Assembly (NCBI GenBank): GCA_021292165.1
Contig: CM037879.1
Coordinates: 164,726,886-164,790,885 of the forward strand
Length of the DNA: 64,000 bases
Direction: 5' to 3'
Origin: Shinisaurus crocodilurus
Lineage: Eukaryota; Chordata; Lepidosauria; Squamata; Shinisauridae
In this document: piece after piece, positions 11,619 to 23,705 of the stretch
Layout: each line of letters starts with the position of its first letter
Position numbering within the stretch: position 1 is the stretch's first letter
Program-made: the position numbers and the translations under genes
The notes under the pieces: model-generated
Told to the model about the DNA's origin: nothing
Database searches by the model: none
The model's input: only the letters and a program-made list of their open reading frames with translations

Positions 11619-13535
11619 CAAAGAATAAATTAACAGGATGTGTCAATTTGAAATGCCTATTTGATTCTATGGTTATGGAACTCCATGTAAGGTTAGACAT
11701 TCTATTTGTACTGAGTAGTTTGAATGTGGTATGTATATATATATATATATATGGTATATGCAGCCCCAGAGACTTCAATCTAATGCTGAAGACTAGTAGA
11801 GGGGAGGGAATTCATAACCCTCCCCCAGCAATCCTTGCCCCCCCCCCCTACACACACAAACTGCTCTACCCTCTTGAGTCTTTTCCCTGTGGGGAAAGAA
11901 ACAGATTTGGGGGGACTTTTAGTGGCCAAAACTGTGAGCGGGGAAAGATTGAAGAAGCACTCCCCTATGGGACTCAAAGTCATGTGTAATTTTATAGCCC
12001 ATAGACTTTGGATGATCTTCTCCCCAAAGAGAGGTCATGCATGGTGGAGAAGCAAGGTCATACCTTCCTGTCCCATTCACTTGAATCTGGGCCCCTCACA
12101 CATCTATGCATGATCATAATGTTTGCAAATGGTCTACAGGCATATACAATCAAACGTACAGGCCCCAATAAGTGGTGCTACCAAATTTCGTAATTAGTCG
12201 GTTTGTTTAGTTGAAACTCATGCATTCATAATGCTCACCTCTGTAGCGATCCTAGATTGCTGGCTTACAAATTCATTACTGATTTTTTAAATTGATTGTG
12301 AGCTTCAGAGTAAGCACAGTCTGCATCGAAACCATCCCATTTCTGTGCATGAGCTGAGTTGGTTGATTTAACCCTTTCCTTTCTTAAGGAAATGTGATAG
12401 TGAAAGGACTTTTTCCTTGTTTTGTAAGTAAAAGTGTACTTTAGTGGGTGCTGGTGCATGGCACTGGAGTCTGTCTGTGAGAGGGATACTGGAAGGGGAA
12501 TCCAAGTAGAAGGAGGTCTCTGTGGCAGGCTGGTGCAGCTGGCTGGCATGGTGGAGTGCAGGGCTTTCGTAGGTAGTTTGCTGCTGACTCGGACATCAAC
12601 TAAAGTTTCTGGAACAGAATATGTTCCTGGGAGGGGGGCGGTGGCAATGATAATGAACTCATTGAGGATGTGGCAACAGTTACGGTGAGCTGGCAATCCC
12701 CCTCCCCCCGTTTCCTTTTTGATAAATGAAGAGTTAGACTTGATTATCAGTCAGGCCACATGAAAACAACCCATCAGGAAGGGGTACATCTTGTGGTGAT
12801 GCATGATATCATGACACATTACACGATTCCAAACGGCAGCTCCCAAGATGTAGTTTGATATTGCGTGTGTGCAAAACTCACTTACAGAGAACGAGATCTT
12901 GAATTAAAGGAGAACTCTCAGCCAGGATTGTACAGATGAATTTTTTACTTTCCAAGGAAACAACAAATTCTCTTGGGGGTAAGTATCACTACCCCGCCCC
13001 CCCATTACATGGTTGATTCCCAGATTGCATGTGGGATATCAATTGCGCAGTTCATTTCAAGTTAATGGGCGCTGAATATTATGCATCTGAGATTGGGAAA
13101 ATTGCCCAAGTTTTCATTCCAACTCCAGATGGACATGGGAGAATGGGAAGGGTATTTGTGGCCTTTCTTTATCTTGTGTGAATATTCAGACCCAATAATG
13201 TCTCAGTAAAATTTAATCCATTCCTTTCTTCTCTTCACTCATGTAGATCTTTTGATCCCCCTCTCCCCCACATGTATATAATGGCAATTTGCAATAAAAT
13301 GGTCAGATATATCTGGCTGGGGTGCTCCCTTTGAATGTCACTTGTGGATGATCTTAGCACAGATGAATCATAACAAGACATGAATTCTTGGCAAGCGCCT
13401 CAGACAAATTGTGAACCTTTATACCACCTGCAAGAAAAAAAGAAGAGGATGATTTGTGATTCCCAACGCCGATACTTTTGGGAAGGATGTGGCACATAAC
13501 AGCTCCACCTACTCCAGCCATAGTTTCCTCCAGCT
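11619..13535. other. No gene seen
   Basis: No convincing coding sequence on either strand. Contains a (TA)n run near 11,731-11,752 whose length and flank differ from the right copy (~36,506-36,530), and C runs near 11,839 and 12,995. Right-copy equivalent: 36,391-38,329. Confidence 0.6.
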
Positions 13536-13635
13536 NNNNNNNNNNNNNNNNNNNNNNNNNNNNNNNNNNNNNNNNNNNNNNNNNNNNNNNNNNNNNNNNN
13601 NNNNNNNNNNNNNNNNNNNNNNNNNNNNNNNNNNN
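13536..13635. other. Assembly gap (100 N)
   Basis: Exactly 100 N, the conventional size for a gap of unknown length. The left copy of the large duplication stops here, and the sequence to the right does not continue it. Confidence 0.98.
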
Positions 13636-13932
13636 CACAGATTAAGTCAGACAATCTTGGAAAGGGGGCAATGACATTCTACATATGGTGAAAGGGGTGC
13701 ATGGGGCAAAAAAGGTTGAGAACCACTGTTCTAGTGTCCATGCCCCCTCCTAACACCCCTCCAAAATCTGCCTTGTACTAGTTGACTGCTATGTCATTTT
13801 ACCATTGTCCCTTCCCTTCTACAAAGCAGCCTACACCCTGCAACAATAGGAACAGGTTTTTGATGAAATCCTCACCAGATCTTGGTAGTGGCATCTGCCC
13901 TGAGAAATGTCTTGCTATCCAAGATCACTGTA

Positions 13933-14971
13933 TAGGGTGGCCATTTGTGAATCGTGGAAAAAGAGACATGCATCACCAAAAAAGAGGACAAACGAGGACA
14001 CTGATTTGCATAAAATTTGCAGATACTATTGTATATGTATAGATGCAAATTTAGAAACAATTATTATCATTTAAATCGTTAATACAGTACATCTCACCAT
14101 AGTTGGGAATACTGTGACCAGGTGACCCATGTGCCTGCTTAGTCTGCTGTCCAGGTGCTGACTGTTGATGGGCAACTTCATCATGGCCCAGCTCTTCTTT
14201 CTGATGGTTCTTTATTTTTATATAGGTCTTGCCCTGAACAGTTCTTCAGATAGAGGTGTCAAGGTTCCGCTACTACCCCTTGATCTGCCTTTGGGAGATC
14301 TTTGCCTCTTCCCAAAGCCTCTCCCTCTCTAGGTTATCAAGTCCTTTGCCTGCTTCCAGTAACGTGGGTGTAGGCTGTAGACGTGGTGAATAATTCACTC
14401 CAAACTCCAGGGTAAACAACAACACTTTACTACTATATTAGGGTCTTTACTTAATAGAGTGGTTATAATTCAAAAGCAAGTATGATAAAAATAAAACAAA
14501 CAAACAAACAATCCAATGTTCTCTAGTCACTTCAGACTACCTATATCCTATGCAGCCAGTTTCTCTTTCTCTTTCTCTCCTTCTCTCTCTCTGTTTCTCT
14601 GCTTCTAGCTCTCTCCCAGCACACACTAACTGCCAGCTGACCACACCCCACATATATAGCCTTCCCAGGAATGGAAGGTTACAATCATGTGACCTTGAAT
14701 AGGAGATCTGATTCTTAACTTCTTTTGGGTAACTTAAAACTCTCAAACTCCCCCCCCATCCAAGTGTTTGGGCCTTCAGGCTTCACTACTCGAGGGAAGT
14801 GTTTGGGCCTTCAGGCTTCAACAAACTGAAGCCTGTGTAGGCCTCAATAAACCCAATCCTGTGTAGGCCTCAATCCCTCACAAGAGGACACCTTCAAAAT
14901 AGAAGACAGTCCTGCAGCAGCCCTTCAAATAGAGGACTGCACTCTGTAAAAGAGGACAGATGGCCACCCTG
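13933..14971 (+). mobile_element. hAT-type MITE (family A) containing a solo LTR
   Basis: Starts TAGGGTGGCCATTTGTG and ends ACAGATGGCCACCCTG, giving inverted ends of ~16 bp. It is flanked by a perfect 8-bp target duplication TCACTGTA (13,925-13,932 and 14,972-14,979), the hAT signature. Without the LTR and its TSD it is ~408 bp. The interior has GATTTGCATAAAATTTGCA and CTTCAAAATAGAAGACAGTC blocks that recur at 15,426, 17,515, 19,003, 20,825 and 57,590. No transposase frame. Confidence 0.92.
14257..14882 (-). mobile_element. Solo LTR (family A)
   Basis: On the minus strand it runs from TGTGAGGGATTGAGGCC to AGCGGAACCTTGACA, 626 bp, with TG...CA ends and a perfect 5-bp target duplication AGAGG (14,252-14,256 and 14,883-14,887). 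A duplicated CTTCAGGCTTC/GGGCCTTCAGG motif lies in U3, TATATA at ~14,652-14,658, and a purine/pyrimidine-rich leader (CT-rich on plus) at 14,560-14,610. Inserted in a hAT MITE, which it post-dates. Confidence 0.92.
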
Positions 14972-14984
14972 TCACTGTATGGCT

Positions 14985-15425
14985 CCAGTGTAGCCCCTTG
15001 TCGGCATGGCCCTATGAAAAACAGCTTCACCATGTTTAAGAGAAATGGTCCTGCATTCACTTTGTGAGTCTTTTTCCACGTTCCTTTCATTTCCTCAGGA
15101 TTAGCTGAGGCTGAAGACAGATGCAGCATTTTAAGAGTCGGCTCTGCTCAAACTGCTGGGCCTCAGCATAGCTCCTCCTCCGCCTCTCATGAACAGGAGA
15201 ATAAGGCTGATCCATAAGGCAAGTGGAGGCTGCTGTTCCTGTTCCTGCTTGCTCTTGCTGCTGCTTGAGCCCTCCGAGAGGGCAGATGAACAGGTAAGGC
15301 AGCAGCAGTAGCAGGGACAGGGCTCCAGGGCTTGGTAGTGGGCCCCCTGCTGTGGAGTGGGCCTTGGCAGGTGCCCAACCATGCCGACCCCTGATGCCAT
15401 CCCTGAAGATCAAGCCTGGACATAT
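14985..15425. other. No gene seen; 15,131-15,420 is a repeat also found inverted near 18,640-18,960
   Basis: The stretch with GGGCCTTGGCAGGTGCCCAAC is the inverse of GGCACCTGCCAAGGGCCC near 18,692. Both lie beside family A hAT MITEs. Family not recognised. Confidence 0.45.
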
Positions 15426-15923
15426 TAGGGTGTGACTATTGAATCACCAAGAAAGAGGACACCGATTTGCATAGAATTTGCACATGCTAATGTATAATTC
15501 ACACGTAGAAATAATCATTATCATTTAAATAGAAATGCAGTCTATCTCACCATAGTGTGGAAGGCTGTGACCAGGTGACCTGTGTTCCTGCCTTCTCAGC
15601 CTGTGGCCCAGGTGCTCACTGTGGGCGGGCAACAGCTCTCATGGCTCTTTATCTTTAAACTGGGATTGAACATAGGCCTTTCAAACAGAAGACGCCTTCA
15701 AATAGAGCAGGGCTTTCCAACCTTGGGTCTCCAGATGTTGCTGGCCTACAGCTCCCAGCATACCCAGCCAGCATGGCTAATGGCAAGGGGTTCTGGCAGC
15801 TGTAGTCCAGCAACATCTGGGGACCCAGGGTTGGAGAGCCCTGAGATAGAGGATGGCCCTCTGGTAGCCCTTCAAATGGAGGACTGTCCTCTGTAAAAGA
15901 GGATATACAGTATGGCTACCCTA
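15426..15923 (+). mobile_element. hAT-type MITE (family A) containing a family C MITE
   Basis: Degenerate ends TAGGGTGTGACTATT and TATGGCTACCCTA. The interior matches 13,933-14,971 (GATTTGCATAGAATTTGCAC, then CACCATAGTGTGGAAGGCTG, then TGGAGGACTGTCCTCTGTAA). Flanking 8-mers no longer match well. Interrupted at 15,718-15,843. Confidence 0.78.
15718..15843. mobile_element. Foldback hAT-type MITE (family C), 126 bp
   Basis: CAGGGCTTTCCAACCTTGGG at the left mirrors CCAGGGTTGGAGAGCCCTG at the right, and the interior folds back as well. Flanks AAATAGAG (15,710-15,717) and AGATAGAG (15,844-15,851) agree at 7 of 8 bases. Nested in the family A MITE. Confidence 0.85.
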
Positions 15924-16075
15924 ACACACATGCATGTAAACACGTATGCACCTCTTTTGCAAAAGCAGCACAAGGTACCTGTTGGCCCTCACATCATAGG
16001 CCCAGCATTTCAACACTCTTTTCTTATTGTTTTAAAACCATCATAGAGCAGAATGTGTCCCCCTTCTTCGGGCTA

Positions 16076-16077
<2 letters not shown>

Positions 16078-16107
<30 letters not shown>

Positions 16108-16126
16108 TAATAATATAATAATAATA

Positions 16127-16166
<40 letters not shown>

Positions 16167-16170
16167 TTCA
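16078..16170. repeat. Palindromic (AAT)n/(ATT)n microsatellite
   Basis: A run of AAT units turns into ATT units around 16,127, giving a self-complementary ~90-bp stretch able to form a hairpin. It forms the tail side of the L2 fragment to its right. Confidence 0.85.
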
Positions 16171-16480
16171 ATTTATATCCCACTTATACAGAAATACCCT
16201 AGGCGGCATACAAGATCATAATTGATTAACAAAACATGAAAACAAATATACAATAATATACAATTAAAACTGAATAATACAATTAAGCATAAAACAGAAT
16301 AAAAATTCCATTAAATTTCATAAAAATTGATCAAAGTTCCATAAAAGTGTAATAAAATACTACAAAAGGAAGGCCTGCCAGAATAGTAAAGTCTCACCTG
16401 CTTAAAAGCATTCAGAAAAGACTCAGCAGCAGACGCATTTCAATCGGCAGAGCATTCCACAACTGAGGGACAGCAAGGGG
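16171..16480 (-). mobile_element. L2-type LINE 3' fragment
   Basis: TTTATATCCCACTTATACAG and CCTAGGCGGCATACAAGATC correspond to a LINE 3' end in minus orientation. Further right, AAAGTCTCACCTGCTTAAAA and a GGCAGAGCATTCCACAACTG stretch match the coding end of L2-like elements in degenerate form. Confidence 0.6.
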
Positions 16481-17514
16481 GGGGGGGAGTCCTTTGGCGA
16501 ATTAACATTGGCCTGCAGAACTGGTGACTTATCAAGGTGCACAATGCTCGCCAGACATGTACGGCTGCCTAAGAGTGAAAGCCATGGGCCCCGCAGAGAG
16601 GATTTCACCTTGTCGCACCTGCCTCAAGAAACCTGCTTCCTCAGAGAATCCTTTCCCTTCGGCCCAGCTTTGGAAAGGCTGCCCTCTTTCCCAATCAGAT
16701 TCGTTGCACTTAGTTTTAGGAACTGCTACAGCGTGCACAGGTTGTAGTGATTTTCTAATATACTGAATAATATGTCAGCAAGACTATGGTGGATTTAGAC
16801 CAATATACAGTTTCTTGTCTAAGGGGAACCATATGGTTGTAGGAGAAATGGTTTTATTTTACTGGATGGACAGTAAGTAGAAACACATTCCAGATTTCAT
16901 GGGGGGGGGCTTTTCTCTCCTCCCCCTGTGACAGCTGGACTATTGGCCACAGGTTGCTCAACTATTTGATAAGAGTGTGTAGTTTAACACACAAACCTCT
17001 TGAGCTATAAGCTATATTTTAAGCCTGTTGAGCATATGACTAATGACACCCTCCTCGAGGTAGGTCAACAGGTCACTCTCCTGCGTGTTGTAACTATTAG
17101 TAGTAAAGAGATTCGAAAGAAGACAAAACATGCCCCAGTGAACGCCACTAGGCAGTCTCAGGAGTGAGAATTAACTTTTATGTATTCACACCAATCTGAC
17201 CTCATCTAAATTCTTTCAGAGAGGAGCGGGTGGGACAGAAAGAATAGAAGCCTGTGGCGTAATTAGAAATCTACCACTATTGATTCTCTCAGCCTTTAAT
17301 ATTGAAGTGTGCCTTCTCCCCCCCCCCACCCCCCACCCATAGAGCAATTCCCATTTAGTTTACTGCCCAGTTCCAGTGATGTTTTCCCTGCTGATCTGTC
17401 AGGGGTGTAACAAGACATTGTGGATCTAATCCAGGAAAAAGGTGGTTGCTTGTGTGGAAGGTCATTATGCTTTACCGCTAGCTTTGCCCTCACAGATCCC
17501 ATGTAGCTCTGTTG
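16481..17514. other. No gene seen
   Basis: Only short frames without family resemblance; includes a C-rich run at 17,317-17,337. Confidence 0.55.
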
Positions 17515-17850
17515 TAGGTGGCTAGGTTTCCTACTTTACAGAGGACAGCCCTCTATTTGAAGAGCTATCAGAGGACAGTCCTCCATTTGATGGACTGCTT
17601 GGTCCAATCTGGTTTAAAGTTGAAGAACCACAAGAATGGAGGTCAGGAGCCTTGAAGTTGCCTATCAACAGTTAGTCACAGTGCTCCCCACTGCACTGTA
17701 TTTCTATTTAAATTCTAGTAATTATTTCTAAATTTGCAGTTATACATGTAAAGTAGCATATGCAAATGTCATGCAAATAGGTGTGCTGTTTTGTCCTCTC
17801 TTCTCTCTCTCTCTCTCTCTCTCTCTGGTGATGCATAAGTGGCCACCCTA
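17515..17850 (-). mobile_element. hAT-type MITE (family A), degenerate, with (CT)n
   Basis: Minus-orientation copy: TACAGAGGACAGCCCTCTAT at the left, AGTGGCCACCCTA at the right end, and an interior GCAAATGTCATGCAAATAGG. A (CT)n run at ~17,798-17,828 has expanded inside it. Flanking 8-mers do not match. Confidence 0.75.
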
Positions 17851-19002
17851 TCAAAGAGGTCCACACATGCTGTGGAATGGAGATGTCTTCTTCATCTCTA
17901 CCCTTCCTGAGTGGGTCCTTCAGATCCAATACCAAATGACAGTTGTTTACAGCATAGAGAATTAGTTCAAGATTTAGTCATACTTACAGTAGACCCATTG
18001 AAAAAATGGAACTTAATGTAGTCATTACTAACTTAAGTCCAATTGATCTCAATGGGTCAACTCTAAGTTTGGAACCACCCCATAGTATATAATGAGGATG
18101 TTCAGAGGTTAGTGCTAAAGAGTCTCCAGAATTTTGAACAGTGGTCCCAGAGCGACTGAGTGGCAGGGAAGTAGCTCAGGAATAACTTCTAACAAATAGT
18201 CTGTCTTAGACTGTAGAGTCTAAGGAGGACCTTAGTTCTGTTTCATATGCTGCAAAGCTCCATGTCAGCTCCAATGATGCCAACAACCATCTAGAAACAA
18301 CATCACTGTGGTCTTTTAATGCTTTTTAATTTTTAGTTAAACATAAAACTCTACCTATCTGTGAAGTTACACAGTGATCCAAATAAAATAACAAAATGTC
18401 AGTGGAACCTTCAGCCACGTGAAACTAAGAATTAAGGTGACTGCCTTTGAGCAGGGTGGCAAACATTACAGGTGTCAGTGAATCCTGGCTAAGGTGGAAC
18501 TCCACCTGGATTTTGAAGGTTCCTTCTGACTACAGAAGGGGTCTAAAGGCCATTTTAGGCCTGGACAGAAGCCTTTGTTACTAGCTTACACCAAGGGTGC
18601 CATCAATCTGCCCTGATGCCTGGAGACCTCTGCACAGGCTGCACTAGCAGGGCTGGCGTCAAAGGTTGGCATGGTCAGTCAGGCACCTGCCAAGGGCCCA
18701 CACCTCAGCAAGTGCCCACTGACAAGAGCCCCCCCTTCACCACTGCAACCTGCTTGTTCACCTGCCTCCCACTCTGGCCCAGACAACGGTGGTGGTGAGG
18801 AGGAGGAGCAGTAGATGCTACGGCCTGCTTGTCACTGGCTCTCTGCCTGTCAAGCAAGTGTTACCAATGATGAGGAAGAGGATGAGAAGCAGTAGCAGCT
18901 GGTGACAATGGTGGCGAGAAGATAGATGCACTGAGGGAGGGGACCCATTGAGGATGTCTTGCCCAAGAGCACTCAAAAACCTGGAGCCAGCACTGTGCAG
19001 TA
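17851..19002. other. No gene seen; small repeats
   Basis: Around 17,990-18,075 an imperfect palindrome of the style GACCCATTG...CAATGGGTC occurs (related stretch near 60,720-60,830). At 18,640-18,960 lies the inverted relative of 15,131-15,420. No coding signal. Confidence 0.45.
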
Positions 19003-19563
19003 GTATGGCCGTGTGTCAACTTTATAGAGGACAGTCTTCTATTTGAAGGGCTGTTGGAGGACAGTCCTCTGTCTGAAGTCCAATCCCACTCAAACATCAG
19101 AAGAGAGCAAGAAGTTGCCCATCCACAGTGGCACCTGGACAGCAACTGAACAGACACACAGGTCATCTGATCACGGTCTTCCCCACTATATATGTATTGC
19201 TGTTTAATGCTAAGTAATGATTCTGAATCTCTTTCTCCTCTCGCTCAGATTACAATGGCTTCCAATTGACAAAGGACAGTGACATGCTTGACAGAAAGGA
19301 AAATGTCTGGATTTACAGACTCAGAACTCTTAGTTCCATATGCCTTAATCTGGAGGACAATTCAAAAGTTTCATGCCACTCATACCTCTTTTTCCCCCCT
19401 CCTATGAATTTTAATTTCCCAGCATTCCAAACTGCAGCTCTTGGTATCCATTTAACATCATAGGTACTGATGAGGGCAGAAGCCAAAACATTTAGCTCTA
19501 AATATATTTTTAAATTACTCTGTTGTTTATCTATCTTTGATTCACACACACAGACACACACAC

Positions 19564-19594
<31 letters not shown>

Positions 19595-19693
19595 GAGACA
19601 GAGACATAAAAGCATGCAGATTTCATGCAGATTGGTGTCCTCTCCTTTGGTGATGCATTTCTGCTTTTTTGGTGATACATAGGTGACCACTAG
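19003..19693 (-). mobile_element. hAT-type MITE (family A) with internal insertion and (CA)n
   Basis: AGAGGACAGTCTTCTATTTG at the left and TTGGTGATACATAGGTGACC at the right are the family A blocks in minus orientation. About 19,231-19,540 is unrelated DNA inside it. A (CA)n run lies at 19,547-19,592. Confidence 0.65.
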
Positions 19694-20824
19694 GCTGCAG
19701 ACTATACACCATGGACCAGGCCCTCCTTGCCACCCCTATAGCTCTTCCAGAGCCAGCAAATTAAGCAAGATAGCATGATTCATCTTACCTTTTGCATAAT
19801 CTGTTCAACAATATTTACTCTATTTTGCCCACTCTAGTCTGCTTTTGCTATTTATGGGAGGCATATACTATATAGCAAGGGTAGGCAACTTTTTTCCATG
19901 GGCATGTTCGATAATTTGAGAAACTGTCCTGAGCACCATCACAAAATGGGTGTGCTGCAGATGAAAGTATCGGCCTGCAGCCACGTGCCATCTTGATTTC
20001 CTAAGAGTGTCTCTAAACCCTACGTGTGGCCCAGAGGCATTCATGGAAAAGAAGATGGGAGCTGCTAGAGGCCCTCACTTTTGCCTTGAAGCGATCTCAG
20101 CTGCCAGTAAATAGTAATAGGGGTAGGGTAACTTGCCGGGTGCACTTGTGCCCATGAATGCCACATTGCCTTCCCTGCTATACAGTATGGGGCAACCTTA
20201 AGAGTGTAAGGATCTACCTTTTTTGTTTTGTTTTTTGCAGGGGGTCACCAATCAGAACCAGGTGTGAAATAGTGGCAGAGTGGTGGATGGAGGAGGACCC
20301 ATACTCAGGTGGCTCTGGAGAGGGAGCCAATGATCTACTGCACCTCATGCATCATATACTGGGATGACCAGCATACACAGGACTAATCTACATCTGAGTG
20401 ACTACAATCACGTGTTCTGATAGCCTAATCTAGAAAGCTGTACACTGCGCATTTAGCTGGTGGGGACACTAACACGCAAGGTCAAGTGGAGGCGGTGCTG
20501 GTGCCCTGTAATCATTAGCCTTTTTGTTGTTCCTATTGTCAAACATTGGGAGCCAGAACCCCTTGCCAATCTATTGCGAATCAATTCAGTGTTCTACTGG
20601 TAGATCCCAATCTATCTTCAGCCCACCTTCTGGCTCCTAGAAATCTCATCCAGCAACCCCTCTGGCTTCTAAGAGTTCATCAGACATTGTCCACAGACTC
20701 TTGAGTACATCCATACAGGCTCGAAAGTTGATTCAATGAAAGAAATCTGAAATCCTTGGGAATCTCAGTTCTGTAGCTTTTTGGAGCCTCCTGTGGAAAG
20801 TTGCAATATACATACAACCCCAGA
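19694..20824. other. No gene seen
   Basis: Starting near 19,877, AGGGTAGGCAACTTTTTTCC resembles the end of a further MITE, but I could not find a convincing second end. No coding signal. Confidence 0.4.
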
Positions 20825-21394
20825 TAGGGTGTCCAGTTGTGAATTGCCAAAAGAGAGGGCATGCATCACCAAAAAAGAAGACATAGAGGACACTGATCTG
20901 CATAAAATTTACATATGCTAATGTACATGTATAGATGCAATTTTAGAAATAATTATTATAATTTAAATAGAAATGCAGTACATCCCACCATAGTGTGGCC
21001 CTTCTATGATCAGGTGACCTGTGTGTGCCTTGTTCTGTCTGCTGTCCAAGTGTTTCATAGTTTTCATAGATCATAGAGTTGGAAGGAGCCTACAAGGCCA
21101 TCGAGTCCAACCCTCTGCTCATGCAGGAAACTAGAGAGGGGGTCTCCCATCCAAGTAATAACCAAGTGTGACCCTGCTTAGCTTTCCCACGCTCAGACAA
21201 GCTGAGCCAGCATGAGCCACAGGCCGTTGTTGAGGGACACTTCAAGGCCCAGCTCTTCCTTCTCATTATCTCTAAACTGGATTGGACTGGACAGACCTTC
21301 AAACATAAGACAAACCTTCAAAATAGAGGACAGTCCTCTGGCACCCTTCAAATAGCAGAGCTTCCTCTGTAAAATAGGACACATGGCCACCCTA
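20825..21394 (+). mobile_element. hAT-type MITE (family A) containing a 5S-SINE
   Basis: Starts TAGGGTGTCCAGTTGTGAA and ends ACATGGCCACCCTA. The interior has GATCTGCATAAAATTTACAT and CACCATAGTGTGGCCC. A 5S-SINE sits at 21,053-21,226. Flanking 8-mers do not match. Confidence 0.82.
21053..21226 (-). mobile_element. 5S-rRNA-derived SINE
   Basis: Minus strand: CTAAGCAGGGTCACACTTGG, then TTACTTGGATGGGAGACC and a CR1-like TGGACTCGATGGCCTTGTAG tail. Inserted between GCTGTCCAAGTG and TTGTTGAGGGACACTTC of the surrounding MITE. Confidence 0.87.
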
Positions 21395-21714
21395 GAAAGT
21401 TCCAATGGTCTAAGGATGTGTGGTGTTCAAAGGAAAGGGGATGAACCTGGAGAGGGACACAGACCATCTGAGGAAAAGGGAAGGCAGAGAATAGGGCAAG
21501 CAAAGTATAGGCAGGGCTGCTTTATTTATGCAGTTCAGTCAGCAGGTGAGGGGAAGGGCTGCAGGTGCCACAGGGAAGCCAAGATTATGTGTGTCTGCTG
21601 TGGAGTAGAACATCAATCATACCGATGGCAGTCAACCAAAGAGCCTTCCTATAGCCCTTACTGTTAGCAGCCTAGCGTTAGAGCCAGTCTTCGACAGACT
21701 GAGGCTGCAGTCAT

Positions 21715-21838
21715 ATGCACCAGTCTTTCCCCAAGCTGCCTGCTTCCCTCCAGATGTTTTGGACCACAGCTCCTGACTATTGGCCCTGTTGGCTGGGGGC
21801 TGAGGGGAGTTGAGTCCAACAACAGGTTGTGGAAAGGT
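21715..21838. mobile_element. Family C foldback MITE, degenerate
   Basis: CCCTCCAGATGTTTTGGACC on the left half and GTTGAGTCCAACAACAGG on the right half give the folded layout of this family; the ends are eroded. Confidence 0.5.
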
Positions 21839-23705
21839 GATATATGCACTTACGTGGGAGTAAACCCATGAACACAGTGAGACTTAGTCCTAAGTAACAT
21901 ACATAGGATTGGTGGGGTTAATTGCAGTTTACAGCTTTTAAAGGAAATATGGTATGTATGTATGTAGGTATATGTTGGAGGTGTGTCCTCAGTCTGAGCA
22001 AAGAATAAATGATTCTTTAATACGCACTCAGAGCCTTGAGGAAGCTTGGGCGGCCAGTTTGTGTTCAAGTCTGATCAGAGGTGGCCTGCCTACTCAGAGG
22101 AGAAGACTGGGATAGATGAAATAGTGTTGCCTTGCTGCAAACTACCTGATATTTGGTCTAAAGCAGAGTGGGCTAATCCACTGTATCTCACGCAGCAAAC
22201 TTAAGTTGCATTGAACAGCATCCCATTGATATTAAACCCTTTTAATTCTTTTCTTGAAACACAGCTTAGGGGAAAATATAAAAGAATGTTAAGCCCTGTT
22301 TTTTTCTCCATGAGCCACTTATTAATGATGATAAAAATATTATCATTAGTACGGCTTTTGTTTAGTTGTAGAAATGGCTGGAAGGAATATCTGGGACATG
22401 ACTAATAGATGATGACAAAAAAAAAACCCATGAGGGTTAGATTGATTAAAAGTGGGGGTGGGTGGGCTACAATGTCATCGGAAATGAAAGGGTCCCTTCT
22501 TTTTAGCAGTTTTTGGAGATCATTGCAAAAAGGCTGAGAAACGGATTCTTTGGATATTCTCTGATTGGCTAGGATGATCCATTGACCATTAATAGGAAAT
22601 ATTGTCCTGCTCTAATGGCCTTTATTTACCATAGTGGCACTCAGGCCGGTGCAAGGCATTTGGTGCCCTAGGCAAGATCAGATATTTAGCGCCCCCCCCT
22701 CCTACTTGAGTCCTCCCTCCATCCAGCCCTATGCCCATTATGAAATAAATTCCCTCCCTGGGAACTGCGCAGACCCATAAAAACTTTGTGGACTTTGCTT
22801 TCCGCGTGAACACAAAGGAAAAGTCTCAAAGAGGGCAACATCAGCCCAGCTAGGCCAGGAACTCCAAAGGCCTTCTCCTACTCCATATATATGTAAAGCC
22901 TGTCTCCTCCTGCGGGCAGCACAAGGGATATGAAAAAGGATCTGAGAGAGGTTGGTGGCGCTACCTGTGAGGAATAGAGACAAAAGGTTGTCTTACAGCC
23001 TGTCCTAACCTCGCAGGGTGGAGGTGCAGAGACACCGGTTTGACTCATACATCTTCTGGTTGCAGGGGGGGGGGAATGCATGTAGTAGAAACTAGCAAAG
23101 AGAGAGCCCATGGATCATCTGGTTCAAATTTAATGAGGGGCTTACGAACTTGCTGCTTCCCCTCCTCTCTCTATCACTTTGTTGCAATATTTATTTATCA
23201 GAATAATGTATATTATCCTGTCTTTTCCCTTTACCAGCCTAGTGCTCAAGGCAGACAACAATATGCAAAGGACAATAGAGCAAACATCAACAGCTCAGGG
23301 CACAATCGAAACACGTTGAGGCAGAAAAAAGCCCCACAACTCCCAGCATTCTTCCCCAGCCAGCATATATACTTTTCTTATTACTTTATATATATACTTT
23401 TCTGCCATTTGATTCCATAGATCTTCCCTAGAATCAAGGTTCTTCTGACAGGAATTCGCACCCATGGAACATTGACTTCTGCTACTTAGATCTCCACTGT
23501 AGGGCCTCTCACAGTGTAATGGTGACTGGTCTGTGAGGATGAGTTCCTCAGGAATTTACCAATCCTCCGAATTAAAGAAATAAGTGCTCCAGTGGTCAAG
23601 CACAGCCATAATGGCTTCTTCATTTACTGTCACTATCCTCCCACCTGCATGTCACCCCACTTTAACATGTAGCACTGTGGACTCTTAGGCTCTTCAGAGT
23701 CTTTA
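21839..23705. other. No gene seen
   Basis: No convincing coding sequence. Around 22,640-22,700, GGTGCCCTAGGCAAGATC and a C run look like an interspersed repeat. Around 23,195-23,260 there is an eroded LINE/SINE tail-like stretch. Confidence 0.45.

Larger units (their letters stand above)
1..13535. repeat. Left copy of a ~13.5 kb duplicated segment (likely assembly duplication)
   Basis: Base 1 of the window matches 24,755, and the match continues in the same orientation through the same series of insertions to 13,535, where the sequence runs into a run of N. Differences from the right copy are mostly one-base insertions or deletions, plus a few length changes in simple repeats. Substitutions are rare; one example is A versus G near 6,368 and 31,116. 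The LINE frames at 5.5-8.4 kb are broken in this copy where the right copy is open, and the LINE target duplication here lacks one G. The left edge is cut by the window, so the real extent is unknown. Unmerged overlap or haplotype is my inference. Confidence 0.93.

Noticed and set aside
12265..12696. 143-codon minus-strand frame
   Set aside because: Broken in the right copy by small indels and shows no conserved pattern; judged chance.
15131..15423. Three overlapping minus-strand frames rich in Pro, Gly and Ser
   Set aside because: GC-rich composition in a stretch that is itself repeated inverted near 18,640; no family resemblance and no splice context.
19470..19690. Open frames through the (CA)n repeat (His-Thr or Cys-Val peptides)
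   Set aside because: Products of a dinucleotide repeat, not protein-like outside it.
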